From Sphaerosporella brunnea (lineage: Eukaryota; Ascomycota; Pezizomycetes; Pezizales; Pyronemataceae), in NCBI GenBank assembly GCA_008704415.1, contig VXIS01000009.1, positions 62,001 to 126,000 on the forward strand: 64,000 bases of DNA. Reading direction: 5' to 3'. This document shows positions 1-11,519 of this stretch, one piece after another. The position numbers and the translations under genes are program-made. Under the pieces are notes generated by a model. That model was given only the letters and a program-made list of their open reading frames with translations, was not told where the DNA came from and searched no databases. The number at the start of each line of letters is the position of its first letter. The first letter of the stretch is position 1.

Positions 1-796
1 CGTGTGCGTCTGCATAATACGATTACGCCCACCGTGGAGCTTTAATTGCACTGTTCAGCCGATATCCGGAGCAGAAGCGCACAGTTCCGGGAAGAGCCCT
101 ACCCATACGAGCAAAGGGGTTTGATCCGCGACTGGTCATAGTGGCGCTGCCAATTTCGGCCATCCAATCTACATCAACACCACACCGAATTCACAAGCCG
201 TCGGCACACGAGCCCGTTACGCGTACCATTCCCGAGCATTACGATCGCTGGCGGCCTGGCTGAGTGCGGCAACCACAGGATCTCGATTCCGAGTATATCC
301 CGATGTTTAATCCAGACGGACCGGTAAACGCTACGGATATCGCTGCCGATGCCGCCGACGACGACGACGTGCAACACACACTCAAGCTCGATGCCCTAAC
401 CCTAAGGTTTTCGCCCGGAGGCCCCTGGCGGGTCCCGCCGCCCCATCTCAAAACCTACCGACGCCGCCAGACTTGAAACAGCAGCACAGGCACCACCTGC
501 GATCTCGACAATGCTCGCCACCAGTGAGCTGTCGCGATGCCTGTCCTCCGTCACACCACGCCCGGGTAAGGCATACCAAGGTGGGCGCGATGTAGTACAC
601 CCATATTTTGACCTCACGCGCAACTGAACGGTATACACGATGAGTGGATCAGGCTGCAACAACAGCCGCGTCCGCACCGGAATACCTGGCTCAGGCTGCA
701 CCCCAACCTCGCCGGCGAAGTCGGAAAGTCTCAAGACTATGACCGGAACCCGCGGTTGCCCGCGCAGCTGGATCGCGTTGACCTGCTACTCAACCG
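1..796. other. Unassigned stretch before repeat R1
   Basis: Several short ORFs overlap on both strands, but none shows a domain, a start context or a repeated relative in the window. I see no RNA gene or transposon end here. Confidence 0.5.
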
Positions 797-1191
797 GACC
801 TGCAGCTGCGTCCGGGCAGTCATCGTTGTCGACATCGAGGAGGACCCGAACGAACAGGGCTTCCGCCGCCGGTCCGCGGGGTCTGTCGAGTTGTGGCGAC
901 GGTATGACATCCACAAGCGCATATTCCGACATGGACCCAGGGTGGAGCTCCACTCTCGCGGTGTCGCTTCGCTGACGTTGCAGAAGGAGGATGTGCATGA
1001 TTCCGCCGGAGAGGCGCCTGAAGCGTGGGCCACTGAAAGCCGGTTTGCGCTGCAGACAAAATGTTAGTCAAAGCTAAAACGAGACAGCATCGACTGTATC
1101 GCAGCAATCAGCGGAAAGCGAAGGCAGCGAGAGGGTGATACGGGACGCACATTCGAAAAATAAGGAGACGTTGCTGCATGTGTATCTGTGT
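797..1191 (+). repeat. Dispersed repeat R1, copy 1 (coding-like)
   Basis: About 395 bp that reappears in the same orientation at 6831-7229, with an estimated 85-90 percent identity by eye and a few small indels. In both copies one plus-strand frame reads through a segment containing VIVVDIEED.NEQGFRRR, followed by a conserved YDIHKR.FR.GPRVEL stretch, so the ancestor was probably a coding exon. Copy 1 stays open from 756 to 1067. Copy 2 breaks near 7070. Many differences change the amino acid, which suggests unconstrained decay of both. I do not recognise the protein. It could be an exon of an old transposon or of a duplicated host gene. Confidence 0.7.
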
Positions 1192-1593
1192 CGCCGCGCC
1201 GTCGCCCGTTGTCGCAATGTCCCGTCGGTGGTTGGAGTCCTGCCCTGCAGCGGGGAGCGGTAGGGATCTCTAGGGATTGTCCAGCATACCTGGGTCCTCC
1301 ATATCCTGGCCGCGGGTATCTCCTGGACTTCCAGGCTTCCATACCCAACCCCCTCAAGCACCAGCCACCTACTCGGATGTGGCGTATGTGCGGACTGATT
1401 GCGTATCGCACACTGGCGCGCAGATAACAAACGGATTAAGAAACCATCCGAAAAGGGCACACGCGATTTAAATGGCGATTATGCCACACGGATCACGAAA
1501 TCCTGCCATAAGTAAAATGAAGCCAGATAGCGCACCAGGAACCAGAGAATTCCGCCAAGGCCACCGTTGCCGACGGTTACAAAGACGGTCACA

Positions 1594-1870
1594 CTGGCCT
1601 GCACCGTGCGATGACGCCCAACCAAAGGCAGATTCTGCGCTCCATGCTTTCAACCACATGGAAACCCAGTCCATCAGCGACCGCTGGCCTGCACTCCACG
1701 ATCACACCAGACCAAAGTCTGATTCCGCATTCCGCGCTTTCGCCCCAGCCGACAACCACTCCACCTGCTGATACTGGCCTCTACCTCTCGGCGACGACTG
1801 GCCTGCACGTCTCAATGACGCCCCAGCAAAGGCAGATTCTGCGCTCAATGCTTTCAACCGCACCGACACG
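1594..1870 (+). repeat. Degenerate tandem coding repeat, three units
   Basis: Three diverged units begin near 1594, 1686 and 1799. Each opens with CTGGCCTGCAC, and units one and three share CAAAGGCAGATTCTGCGCTC. Translated, the units read approximately WPA...DDA..KADSAL.AFN. Spacing is 92 and 113 bp, so the frame is not held across all units and a single intact protein is not supported. This is a remnant of a repeat-containing protein of unknown family. Confidence 0.55.
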
Positions 1871-1941
1871 TGGTAAGAGGCGCGGATCTGGATTCCATCA
1901 TTCCATGTTGCCTGATGGTTCGTCTCTAACACCATCCCCCA

Positions 1942-4900
1942 GATGAACTTCGGACTGACAACATATGAAGGATGTTTGTTACTTTTTCGGGGTGAGGTTC
2001 CATGTCACAGTGTAACTAGCTACAGTGTTGACGGCAGACCACCGTTTGCCAGGTCCTCGAGGTCGCCAATAAGTGCCAACCAACCACAATCCATCCCATC
2101 CCTCAATCGATGATACACCGCACCCTCCCCCATGACGGAAATGTCGCTAAATAAACTATACGCGAAGTTCCAGCTACCCGCCCCGCACGCAACGCACCAG
2201 AAGATACATACTCATATGGCCAATTTTATTTGCGGAAACGGATGGTACAAGGAGTGCCACCCTCACCGCAACGGCACTGCGCCGCAGTGGGCGCCGCAAT
2301 GCACAGCTTCAACACCGACAATCACCCTGTCGATCAGGTAGCGTCGCTGCTTGGTGTGGCTGACATTGTGGGTCTGTAAAACGATGTTTCGACTACTCTG
2401 TGGATGTTTGGCGGGCGGTGGTTGCCAAGGTCATTCTGAATCTCTGTGTTCTCCTGGAATTTGAACCGTCAATCAAAGGTTTTTCATTCCTCAACCTTGC
2501 CTCCGTGAATATCACCGTCTGTGAACATTGCGGGTTAACGACAGCCAGTAGGCCAGATGAGCTCGATTCTGGGGTGCAGAATTGACAAATTGATTTTTGC
2601 CTCACCGGTGATCAGTCTCTATCAATAGACACTTTTACAACATCGGGGCGTTACGCAGTCTTTCCGCCGCAGCCCAGAGAGGCACCTCAGCACGCGCATT
2701 ACCCGGTGCATGACACTGCTGCAGGCCTCAGCAGGCTGCAAACTCTGAAGAACGCAAAAGGGTGAATTCTTCATAGGTGTGACCACTCACACTTGCAGTC
2801 GATGATTGCACTGCACCCATAGGGATTCCCAGGTTTTTACGGTGTCAGTTACATTAAGGCAATCCCAAATTCATTGCACGATGCATACAGAGTTGATAAC
2901 AGCGCCTATCGGAGGCATGAAACCCGCGGGATCGCGTCTATACACGAAGGTTAGAAAGGTAGACTCGTGATAGTCTTGGACGCGTATAGAGTAGTTTTAT
3001 ATCGTGGCTGGAATTCCCAGTGAAGAGGTTTCGGCACCACAAGTAGCAATTAGGGTGTGTTTCCGTTAATGCACGTTGGAGTGGCCTCCTATATGGCGTG
3101 CGCTGCTGCCTGAATTTCACCAGGAAGCTTCCCCATCGCGCGCGTTGCGGCCGGTAACAAAAACAGTGCATGCACCTGCCCTGGAGCCGTCAGGCATCCC
3201 ACCTTCAGGCGCAGAACGAATTCTTGGCACTAGCACTCGTGAATGAGTCGACGGACGAGGAAAAAGAGGCAGAAAACAATGATATAGCAATTACGTTTTG
3301 GCGACCCACGGCACAGGAACTCTACGTTTGTTTGAAGGCTAATGCCGCATTTGTACGTTGCAATATCGAGATAGTGCTCGCACAACATCCTATATTCCAC
3401 GCTTAAACTCAGCGAGCGACAAACCCGAAAATTTGTGCGGAATTGAATTGTTCGGCAGCATGCTCTGTGTTGTTTGACCTTTCCTCGTCTAAGGAAAGGT
3501 ATTCAAGCAGAGGCGAAGTAGATATAGAAGACGTGCCCAGGAAATTCGTGACAAAGGAAAAGCATCATCACCAAGGTCATCTCAACAAGGTGTCGCCGTC
3601 AGGCCATGTCCAAACTTGAGTGGCGCTTAGGAAGCCTAACACCGCCTCCGCGCACCGATCGTCTGCCAGAGACGCAGTGGTCTGGGTCACCGGCCAGCGC
3701 TTCGGTCCTGTCGTCGCCTCCTTGATAGCCCTCCAGAGGACCTTGTGCTCCGCTTTCTACCTCCTACAGAATTTGATTTGATGGTCGCGCGTCTGGGTGT
3801 CCCGGCTGTCGCACCACCAGCACTTGTCATCGGCCCGCCGGCCTGTCTGGAGCAGGTATCGGGTGATAGGCACCCACACGATAAAATATCAGCATGCATA
3901 ATATCGTGGCTCAAATCGTACTCTACCTGATGAGGTGTGCCGATGCTCAAATCCATGAACTCAACATCGCCTTGACGACGTCAATGATACCTTCCGAATC
4001 AGAAATTGGCAAAAGGCCTTCAGGTTAGTAACAGGTGGCAGTATGGGTATGTTAGAGATTACTGAACATAGGTAAATCATATGTGGTGCCATGGCATTGT
4101 GCTGAGATCAGGTATGCATTCACTTCGCATCATTGGCGCGTGAGGTTGAAGCCGGTTATATTGTAACCTTCAATTTTAACAATCACAGAGGACCGTACTA
4201 TTACTACTGTATTGGGGGACCTTTCGAGCTAGATACGCTTTTAGAACTGACGTTGATTCTACCAAGAAGGCCAAAATTGAAAACGCGTAGGAGTTCAATG
4301 GAAGGAGCATCGTTCTGTGAGAGAAAGCATCACAGTAGAAATAGCCAATATGGCCACTCCCGACCCGTGGAAAGGCTCCCACACGGCCTAGCGTTCAACC
4401 AGCACGACGCCATCAGAACCTTCTGTTTGTACTTTGTTAAAGATTCTTCCTTAGACACACGCCGCAAACTTCATCACTAAGCCACACATTGCCAACAACC
4501 TGTCGTTTTGGGTGACGTGGCAATGGTGTGACACAGCAAGCGGTTACACTGTCGTTGAACCCTCGCTTAATACAGCAATTCCGAGGCGAACATTCGTCAA
4601 ACCCGTCGGTATAAACCTGCTGACAGTGAACTTGACCTAGCCTGAAGAAACACCACAACACTTCACGATCACCAGCTGCCACCTTGATGGTAACATTGAT
4701 GCCCACGAAGGCGACTACCACGCGCCTCTATCGGACACCACCCAACTGCTGGCATTGTACTACAGCATCATCCAAATGATTCTTCACTGGTTTCCCATTG
4801 ACGACGCGCAGCTCACAGCAGCATTAGAGTACTTCGAACGGACAACACAGTAGTCACAGCGCACGGTTGACATGGGCTTGCCGTTTCTGCAATGCTGCTA

Positions 4901-5649
4901 CAGTACTAACCACAGAGGAACCACGGTTGTGTGCAGTGAAAGGTAACGATAATCACCACTGCCTTGGTGAAGGGTTCGCAAACCGCGTCGTAAAAGCTAG
5001 ATTGACAGAAACCTGGAACTGAGCTTTCAAAATTGGGGGATTCAAGAACGATACTGCACAGTTGATATCGATGAAACTGTTGCTGATACAAACATTGTTC
5101 CGGGTCCAACATACAAAGCCCGATCCTTGAATGAGTCGGTACGTGTTCCCGGAGTTGAGAATTACCTATCGTGGCATCTCATGTATCAGCACACAGTGGT
5201 TGTCGGATGCTCAAATGTTAGCTCCTGATACCTCACTTCCACGTCGATACCACATACGGTAAGCAAGCACACTCTGTTAGCAGTTGTGGTGGGTACACGT
5301 TTGACAAAGCATTTCCACGGCTACTGGTGGTGATGGTTCTCCACTCGTGGAAATCGGCTGTCAAGCTCAAGATGACGATGTCTGCCATTATGTTGGGTGG
5401 AATCAATACTTGTTAACGGAGATCAACAACGAAGGTAATGTTTTGCCGACCCGGAGCTTTGAAGTGCTTGGTCACTTCAATATCATTGTTGGCTTAAGTA
5501 AGCGTATCGTTTTGTGCACCATACGCTTGTCGCCCAATAGCGCCAACACCACCTAAGAAGAAGAACATTGTCGCTGGGTACAAGTGCTCAATGAGAGATT
5601 GGTCGAGAACAAATGTGAGAAGGTCCCAATAACAGGGATGAGATTAAAA
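1942..5649. other. Unassigned stretch
   Basis: About 3.7 kb containing only short ORFs. I see no domain, no tRNA, no terminal inverted repeats and no relative elsewhere in the window. It may be old, fully decayed repeat sequence or a gene desert. Confidence 0.45.
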
Positions 5650-6519
5650 TAGTGATGGACACGAGCCGGCTCGACTCGAGCCGGAGGGTAGGCTCGAGCC
5701 GGCTCGTCAGATTTCCGGACTCGGCTCGTGGGCTCGAGCCATGCAACAGTTTAAGGCACAAGGGAAACAATTGGTGGGACTCTGTAGATTCCATAAGCGT
5801 TTACAAGCTATCAATCGGAGATGTCTGACAGCCCTGAGGAGGAGTTCAAAGCGGCCTTGGCAGCTGAATCTGCCCCCTCCGGGGAGTCATGGTCACTATT
5901 GCTCTCCAGCCCGGCCCCGTCTCCCGCAATCCGCTCACGATGTCTGGCTGAATGGTCCAGTACTAGTACTTTGCTCAGAGCCTGATACTTACGCGATTGT
6001 CCGCTTATTTTCCTATAGAATGCCTGCATGACAACGTCCTCTTCCTCCGCCGGACCCAGGGACCCGGAAGGCGTCTGCTGAACCCGGGGCTGATGCAGGC
6101 CGGAGCCATGGCTAGAAGCGACCGCTGACATGCTCGACAGATTGAGAGAACAGGTGATGAAGTTGCGGCGGTTGTGGGATGTGGTATGTCGAGGTCTAGG
6201 TTCTATTGAGGTGTCTCGGCCTAGCTATAGGTCATTACATGCACTGCCCGTCACTCTCTCCCAAGCCGCCTCTGTTCCCCCACAGCGGTGGCGGCGGTGG
6301 GCGATGGTGGGGTGGGTTGAGATGGTCCCGCTTGAGTGATATCTGAGACCAGGCACGTCCACAAAATGAACACAATTCTATGTAAAAGCTCGAGCCGGCT
6401 CGAGTCGAGCCAGAGGTAGGCTCGAGCCGGCTCGAGCTCAAAATTCACCGGGCTCGAGCCGGCTCTAGCTCGTGGATCGAGCTATTGGCTCGAGCCGGCT
6501 CGGCTCGTGTCCATCACTA
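5650..6519. mobile_element. hAT-type non-autonomous element, family A copy 1 (870 bp)
   Basis: The left end is TAGTGATGGACACGAGCCGG and the right end is GGCTCGTGTCCATCACTA, so the ends are inverted repeats. The 8 bases before the element (5642-5649) and after it (6520-6527) are both GATTAAAA, an exact 8-bp target duplication as known for the hAT superfamily. Just inside both ends lie clusters of CTCGAGCC and CCGGCTCG, partly palindromic, which may serve as subterminal transposase-binding repeats. That role is inferred from other hAT elements. The interior carries only a short minus-strand coding remnant and lacks the hAT catalytic and dimerisation regions. Confidence 0.9.
5811..6131 (-). pseudogene. 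Partial hAT-derived ORF in family A copy 1
   Basis: A minus-strand ORF of 106 codons contains a basic segment (AFYRKISGQSRKYQA) followed by an acidic, serine-rich tail. The segment resembles the HFY...SxxYKAxC region near the N-terminus of many hAT proteins, which is a weak match by eye. The acidic tail has relatives at 36250-36418 and, more weakly, in the 50019-50470 remnant. A candidate 45-nt intron runs from 5992 to 5948, with donor GTAAGTAT and acceptor TTCAG. The same donor context recurs at about 35019 in copy A4, supporting real splicing in the ancestor. The product is too short to be a transposase. Confidence 0.5.
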
Positions 6520-6830
6520 GATTAAAAATCATGGTTGATACGGACCACGCCTGCAGAAATCCAACCTGCGGTGCGTGCAAAAACAACACAAATACCGTGT
6601 GACAGAAGCGTGACCAATATCAACTTTTGACATACCGTGATACAGAAGCTGTCGCTATCTGCAAGCAGCGGTTAGCAGAACACCGTGGGCTAATTGATCT
6701 TGCGCCACGCCTTAAACCAGCAGCTCTAGCGATGGCGCCCTATTTGAACTTTCGTATTTGAGTTTGTTAGTGTAGATATAGTTGCGGGTGACAAGCTACT
6801 TCGTTGTGCGCAAACCTACAGTCATGATTT

Positions 6831-7229
6831 AGACCTGCGGCTGCGTCCGGCCAGTCATCGTTGTCGACATCGAGGAGGACCAGAACGAACAGGGCTTCCG
6901 CCGCCGGTTGGCGGGGTCTGTCGGGTTGTGGGGACGGTATGACATCCACAAGCGCGTATTCCGAAATGGACCCAGGGTGGAGCTCCAATCTCGCAGTGTC
7001 CTTACGCTGACGTTGCTGAAGAAGGATGTGCATGGTTTCGCCAGAGAGGCGCCTGAGGCAAGCGTGGGCCACTGAAAGCCGGTTTGCGCTGCAGACAAAA
7101 TGTTGGTCAAAGCTGGAAGCAGACAGCATCGACTGTATCGCAGCAATCAGCGGAAGGCGAAGGCAGCGAGAGGGCGATACGAGACTCACAGTCGAACAAT
7201 AAGCAGACGTTGCTGCACGTGTATCTGTG
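6831..7229 (+). repeat. Dispersed repeat R1, copy 2
   Basis: Direct-orientation relative of 797-1191. The similarity begins at ACCTGCGGCTGCGTCCGG and ends near TGTATCTGTGT; sequence on both sides is unrelated between copies. No inverted repeat or target duplication was found at the ends, so the mode of duplication is unknown. Confidence 0.7.
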
Positions 7230-9689
7230 TGTGGTTTTCTCCGGGTGCCTGTGTGATCCGCGGCCACAGAGTGGCAATGGAAATGTCCAGAGTACGATTA
7301 GATGTGGATTCGCGGCCTGCACTTTGCACCTTCGATGTATATTGCAGTAATATACCCGACGCAAGACTGTCTTTGAAAACTGCTGTTTGCCCATTCGGGT
7401 TACGAACACCGCCGCCGCCGGCGCCACAGCCTTACGGCCCTGACCAAACGCACCACAGGAGGAGCTAGAGAAGCACAATAGGCGATCATCTCTCAGGGTC
7501 TGCATCCAGCAAGATACCTCTCAGTACATGGATAACACACGACACTGCAGGCACCTCACATCTCGCAGCACCAGTATGACGCGTAATGCGAACGAACCAT
7601 GTGCACTCAGAGAGGGCGGGTAAGCAGTGCGGCTTCATCATTTTGAGTGCGGAGATAACACTGTGCCTGGTGAGCAAAGAGTGACTCGCCCGATGCCAGT
7701 GAAGAAGGGCTCAGACCAAAAGGATAACACGGCGGCGCGTCGTTCCCTGCGACAAAACCCTCAAAGCCGCCGCTTCCTGTGAATACGTCCAGCTTGTTGC
7801 GTGGCGTGGAGTTTCCAATCGATTGCAGCTCGCCATGTCCAGTGGTCGTACGTTTGCCGTGTGCCTCCTGAACATTTCCATGATGATACGGTGGATCCAG
7901 AAGCATCGAGCTAATAAAATGCTCACAAAACAGGAGAGTTTGAATGCTCTGTCACCGGGATTCGGTGCATACATGAGGACCGCGACCGTCGGGACCGAAG
8001 TCGCAACGCAGATATTGCCGGTCGCCGTTGCTGCGTCGCGCGTGAACTATAGGCGGAATCTGCAGGAGGTTGACGGCGGTCTTGCATTCTGACGTTTCCT
8101 GGCTTGAGACGTGATCGCGGTCCATCCCGCCGTGATTATGTCCCCATGGGGGACGGCATCGCCTGTTCTTTTGATCATTCTGTGGCGGAGAAAATCATCC
8201 TGTGGCTGAGAAAATGCCGCCGAGCTTCGGGATCGATCCGTCGTGACAAATTGCTTTCTTGGTAGGTTCCACAGTGATAGCATATACCTGTGTGACCTGT
8301 GGGAAAAACACGGTCGAAATTGGACGGGCGCGATGTGGAGATATCCGGCCTGGCCCGTTCCATCGGACCTCAGTACGCAATGAGCGATTCGCTGTTCCAA
8401 TGTGCGCTGCGAATGCGCGTCCGCCAGATCTAGCGTACGGAGGAAGTCACATCCTTGCTTTTCGAGCAATGGGGAGTCCGGAGAGTGAGCATTTAAGTTG
8501 AAGTGGACTGTCGCCGACGCGTTGTTTCACACCGCGGTTTTCCTGCACTGCCATAGGCCGCATTGAGCCGCGGTAGAAATCGTGAAACTAAAACCCCCTA
8601 ATGTATATCTAGTGAGCTGCATCGTATATTGGAAACGACCATGGCTTCACGATATAACTAGCGTCCAGAAATACCACGGATGCAAAGCTCGGCAGGCAAA
8701 TTCAGCCCAAATATACACAACGAAGGAATTCTCCCGGTGCAGACTGAACGCAATCGATATACAATAGCAAACGTTGGCACCGGCCAACGCGGCTGTTCCA
8801 TGGTGCAAACGTGATGGGTTCGTCGCCGTCACAAAGGAAATATAGCAGGTCACCGGAGCGCTGTACCAACTGACATATATCCCGGGCCGGGGAACCCGAA
8901 AGCATGCCGGCGATGGACCTTGAACCTCACACGTTGGCGCTTGCGCCGTGTATCAGTTGTTACCTTGGAATGCGCAGTGGACACTCAAAGAACGTCTCTA
9001 AAGCAGCCATAACCCAGCGGTTCGTTCCGCGTATCTTCCAGTTCATGCTTTCAAGGATAAAAGCATCCTCCGCGCTAGTCAGGGCCTGAAAATCAGTGCA
9101 GTCACTCGCCTCACCCTCAATATCAGACGCCGACGCCTTTCTTCGTGCAGGTCTGCAGGCAGAAAGCCAACAGCTGGTAGCTCCAGGGAGAGGTTGCAGG
9201 TTTGAACGAAACGGCGATTGCACACAACAGGAGACAGGTCCTCACCACCACCAGCTTTGGTGGGTATTGTCGTTCTCGAGGGTGCTGTGGCAACTGTAGC
9301 AGTGGAAAGTACTGTGTATAGAGTGTTCTCTTCCCTTTTCTTTTCTGGAATATTGAAAGTACATACTGGCACTTACACTACCGATGCACAGTGTCATAGA
9401 CTATGATGGTTTGCTGGGGCGGTAAAGCGACGTCTGCACCTTTTTTCCTTACTACGATTTAATATCCACGCATCCAGGCCGGCAGCCCTCGACTGTTATG
9501 TCTATGTATGATCCCGCAGTTTTGTTGGCGTACTTCCCCAGTGTGCCAAAACGAGGAGCACCATCGCGGAGCTGTAAGACCCCGCAACGCACTTCACGGC
9601 GCTTCCCTTTCATAGGCCCGCCGCATAAGGTCAATGAAGGTTGACATAGACGCGATGTTCAAGATAGCGGCCTGAGCCTGAGCTGATAC
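7230..9689. other. Unassigned stretch
   Basis: Short ORFs overlap on both strands (for example 7607-7906 minus and 8047-8469 minus), without recognisable motifs or relatives in the window. No element ends were detected. Confidence 0.4.
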
Positions 9690-10060
9690 TCACACGGTGC
9701 CCATCATCTAGATTGCCACCACGAGCCCGGCTACGATGAGACGTTAACCGGCGCACGAGAGCATAGAAACGAACATTTTGTGAGAACGCTGTACCATCCG
9801 CGCAATCAAAAGGCCTTCCAGACGCGTCCAACTGTGATTATTTGGCTCTCCCACCCGGTCAGATACCTGTGAGCACATTTTGTCATAAGCCCTGGCCAGC
9901 GGGAGTTGGGACTTACCCAAAACATTCTTTGTGTATCGTTGATGGAGATAGAACCGCACATGTTCATAGAGGTCTTCTCTGCATAGTCACCATGAGTGGT
10001 ATTGTCGGCATCAGTATTGGAGCAGGCGCGTTTATAATAGTGCTGTATAATCAAACTAAA
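9690..10060 (+). repeat. Inverted repeat R2, arm 1
   Basis: About 370 bp whose reverse complement matches 10850-11170 at roughly 75 percent by eye. Landmarks are ATTCTTTGTGTAT.G.TGATG near 9925 and, on the other strand, TTCTCACAAAA near 9785. A third, shorter, direct relative lies at about 10134-10195. In the matched plus frame the arm reads SLCIVDGDRTAHVHR, and the other arm on its minus strand reads SLCIGDGDKIAQVHR. The pair therefore derives from one coding-like ancestor that I do not recognise. Confidence 0.65.
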
Positions 10061-10133
10061 GGATAACCACTCTAGAAAGGTCCAACTGCGCTGATCCTGT
10101 TCCTGGTTGTCGTTGTCCTGCTGTGACGGTATT

Positions 10134-10195
10134 TTGTCAGAAACGGTGGCCGGTCTACGCTAGGACTTACAGGAAAAATTCATTGGGTCTGTGTG
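10134..10195 (+). repeat. R2 partial third copy
   Basis: Shows the TTTTGTCAGAAAC start and GGACTTAC and AAATTCATTGGGT landmarks in the same order as arm 1. Downstream the similarity fades. Confidence 0.4.
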
Positions 10196-10849
10196 GCTCT
10201 TGTTCCCGGTCTCGCCGGCGTCCGAATTTTCATTGCCCTTCTCTGAATCATCAGCCGGAGATGGTTCGCAGCGCCTTGTATTGTTTTGTAGATGCTGAGT
10301 GCACCTGTTGGACGTGTTGAGTTTGTTCTGATGGGTGGGGCTGGATCTCGTGGCCGCACGCTTCATTAACTGATCGGTTGTCAATTCCGCAGCAAAGCAT
10401 CATGAAAGGTCAGGGTAACAGGTTAGACGGTGGATGATTCAATTTTTACCTATGAGCGCCTTCAGTCTTTTGTTCTTTGCAACGTGGACCGCGCAGTTCA
10501 GTGGGCTTGTAGAAAGGATAGCTTTTCCTATTCGGTACTTGTATGACTGGAGTTTCTCTTGAGGAGATTGCCATGTGGCCCAATTACTCACTCCAGTGGG
10601 CGCCCCCTTCGTCTTCATTGAGTGTACGGTTATGGCAGTTGATTCTGCGGGGTCTTGACACCTTTCATGCGGGCCTGAAGGGTACTCCGTGAGAACTCAT
10701 ACTTTTCCGCATCACGACAGATTGGCCCAGAAGGAGCGTGTGAGGTTGGACGAGGGACGCCCTGAAATGCACTTTGGATGCGGGTTTCTTTTGTATCCTT
10801 GCCTGTGGCTTGACGTTGGCTATGCTGAGTGTATTAAGTGGTGGGGATA

Positions 10850-11170
10850 CGACATTGCGAGGCGCGCGCGCATCCCTATTTTTGCCAACGACACCGCTCT
10901 TGGTGATAATCCCGACGACACTTCGATGCACTTGCGCTATTTTATCTCCATCACCAATACACAAAGAATCGTTCAAGTAAGCCCCAGCTCCCACCTGCCT
11001 GCGCTTCTGACAAAATGTGCTCCCGGTGAGAGCGCCAAATTATCACGGCCGGGTGGTTCTAGCACGGGCCTCGATTGCGCAGATGCGACAGCATTCTCAC
11101 AAAATTTTCACTTCTATACTCTCTTGCCCCGCTTAATGTCTCATGGCCAAAACCCTTGTGGTGGTGGGTG
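10850..11170 (-). repeat. Inverted repeat R2, arm 2
   Basis: Reverse-oriented relative of 9690-10060, with about 790 bp of spacer between the arms. An ORF on the plus strand (10689-11177, 162 codons) crosses the arm, but it has no recognisable domain and is probably incidental. The pairing could arise from head-to-head insertion of two copies of one repeat. Confidence 0.65.
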
Positions 11171-11213
11171 CGTATAAGCTCAGTCTCAGCTGGCTATCTA
11201 GGCCATCACGTCT

Positions 11214-11510
11214 ATGTCAACCATCATTGACGTTAATGAGCTTCCCGGTGTTTGGACTCAGATTTGTTCGGTTGATCAAGTGTATATATTGCCATCGCAA
11301 AGAGCGACTAATTTTACCTTCACGAACCCCGCTGCTGACTACTTGGCTGGACCTGAACCCCGTCTGGCGGTACCCGCGGATGCGGTTGGCCGGCTAGAGC
11401 TGACAGTGTTTGTCAAAGACGCTTTAGACTTTGAGAGAAACTGCGAGGCGGTACTGCAGCTCCAAAGCCTGCCGCGCGGCGCCTCGGAAAGACCGAGTGC
11501 TGCGCTGTGA
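11214..11510 (+). CDS. Hypothetical protein fragment, 98 aa
   Basis: The ORF starts MSTIIDVNELPGVW and continues with a balanced composition (FVKDALDFERNCEAVLQLQ) that looks more protein-like than its neighbours. No family is recognised and no relative was found in the window. It may be the first exon of a gene whose remainder (11520-13080) is broken by stops and frame changes. The start is the first ATG of the frame. Confidence 0.35.
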   Translation: MSTIIDVNELPGVWTQICSVDQVYILPSQRATNFTFTNPAADYLAGPEPRLAVPADAVGRLELTVFVKDALDFERNCEAVLQLQSLPRGASERPSAAL

Positions 11511-11519
11511 AATCACCCT

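Noticed and set aside
387..403. Telomere-like CCCTAA words
   Set aside because: Only two adjacent units (GCCCTAACCCTAAGG) occur, with single or paired units elsewhere (49938, 51608, 58728). There is no array, so this is not a telomere.
10689..11177. 162-aa plus ORF as a gene
   Set aside because: It overlaps one arm of an inverted repeat and shows no domain. The better-preserved peptide shared by both arms reads on the opposite strand here.
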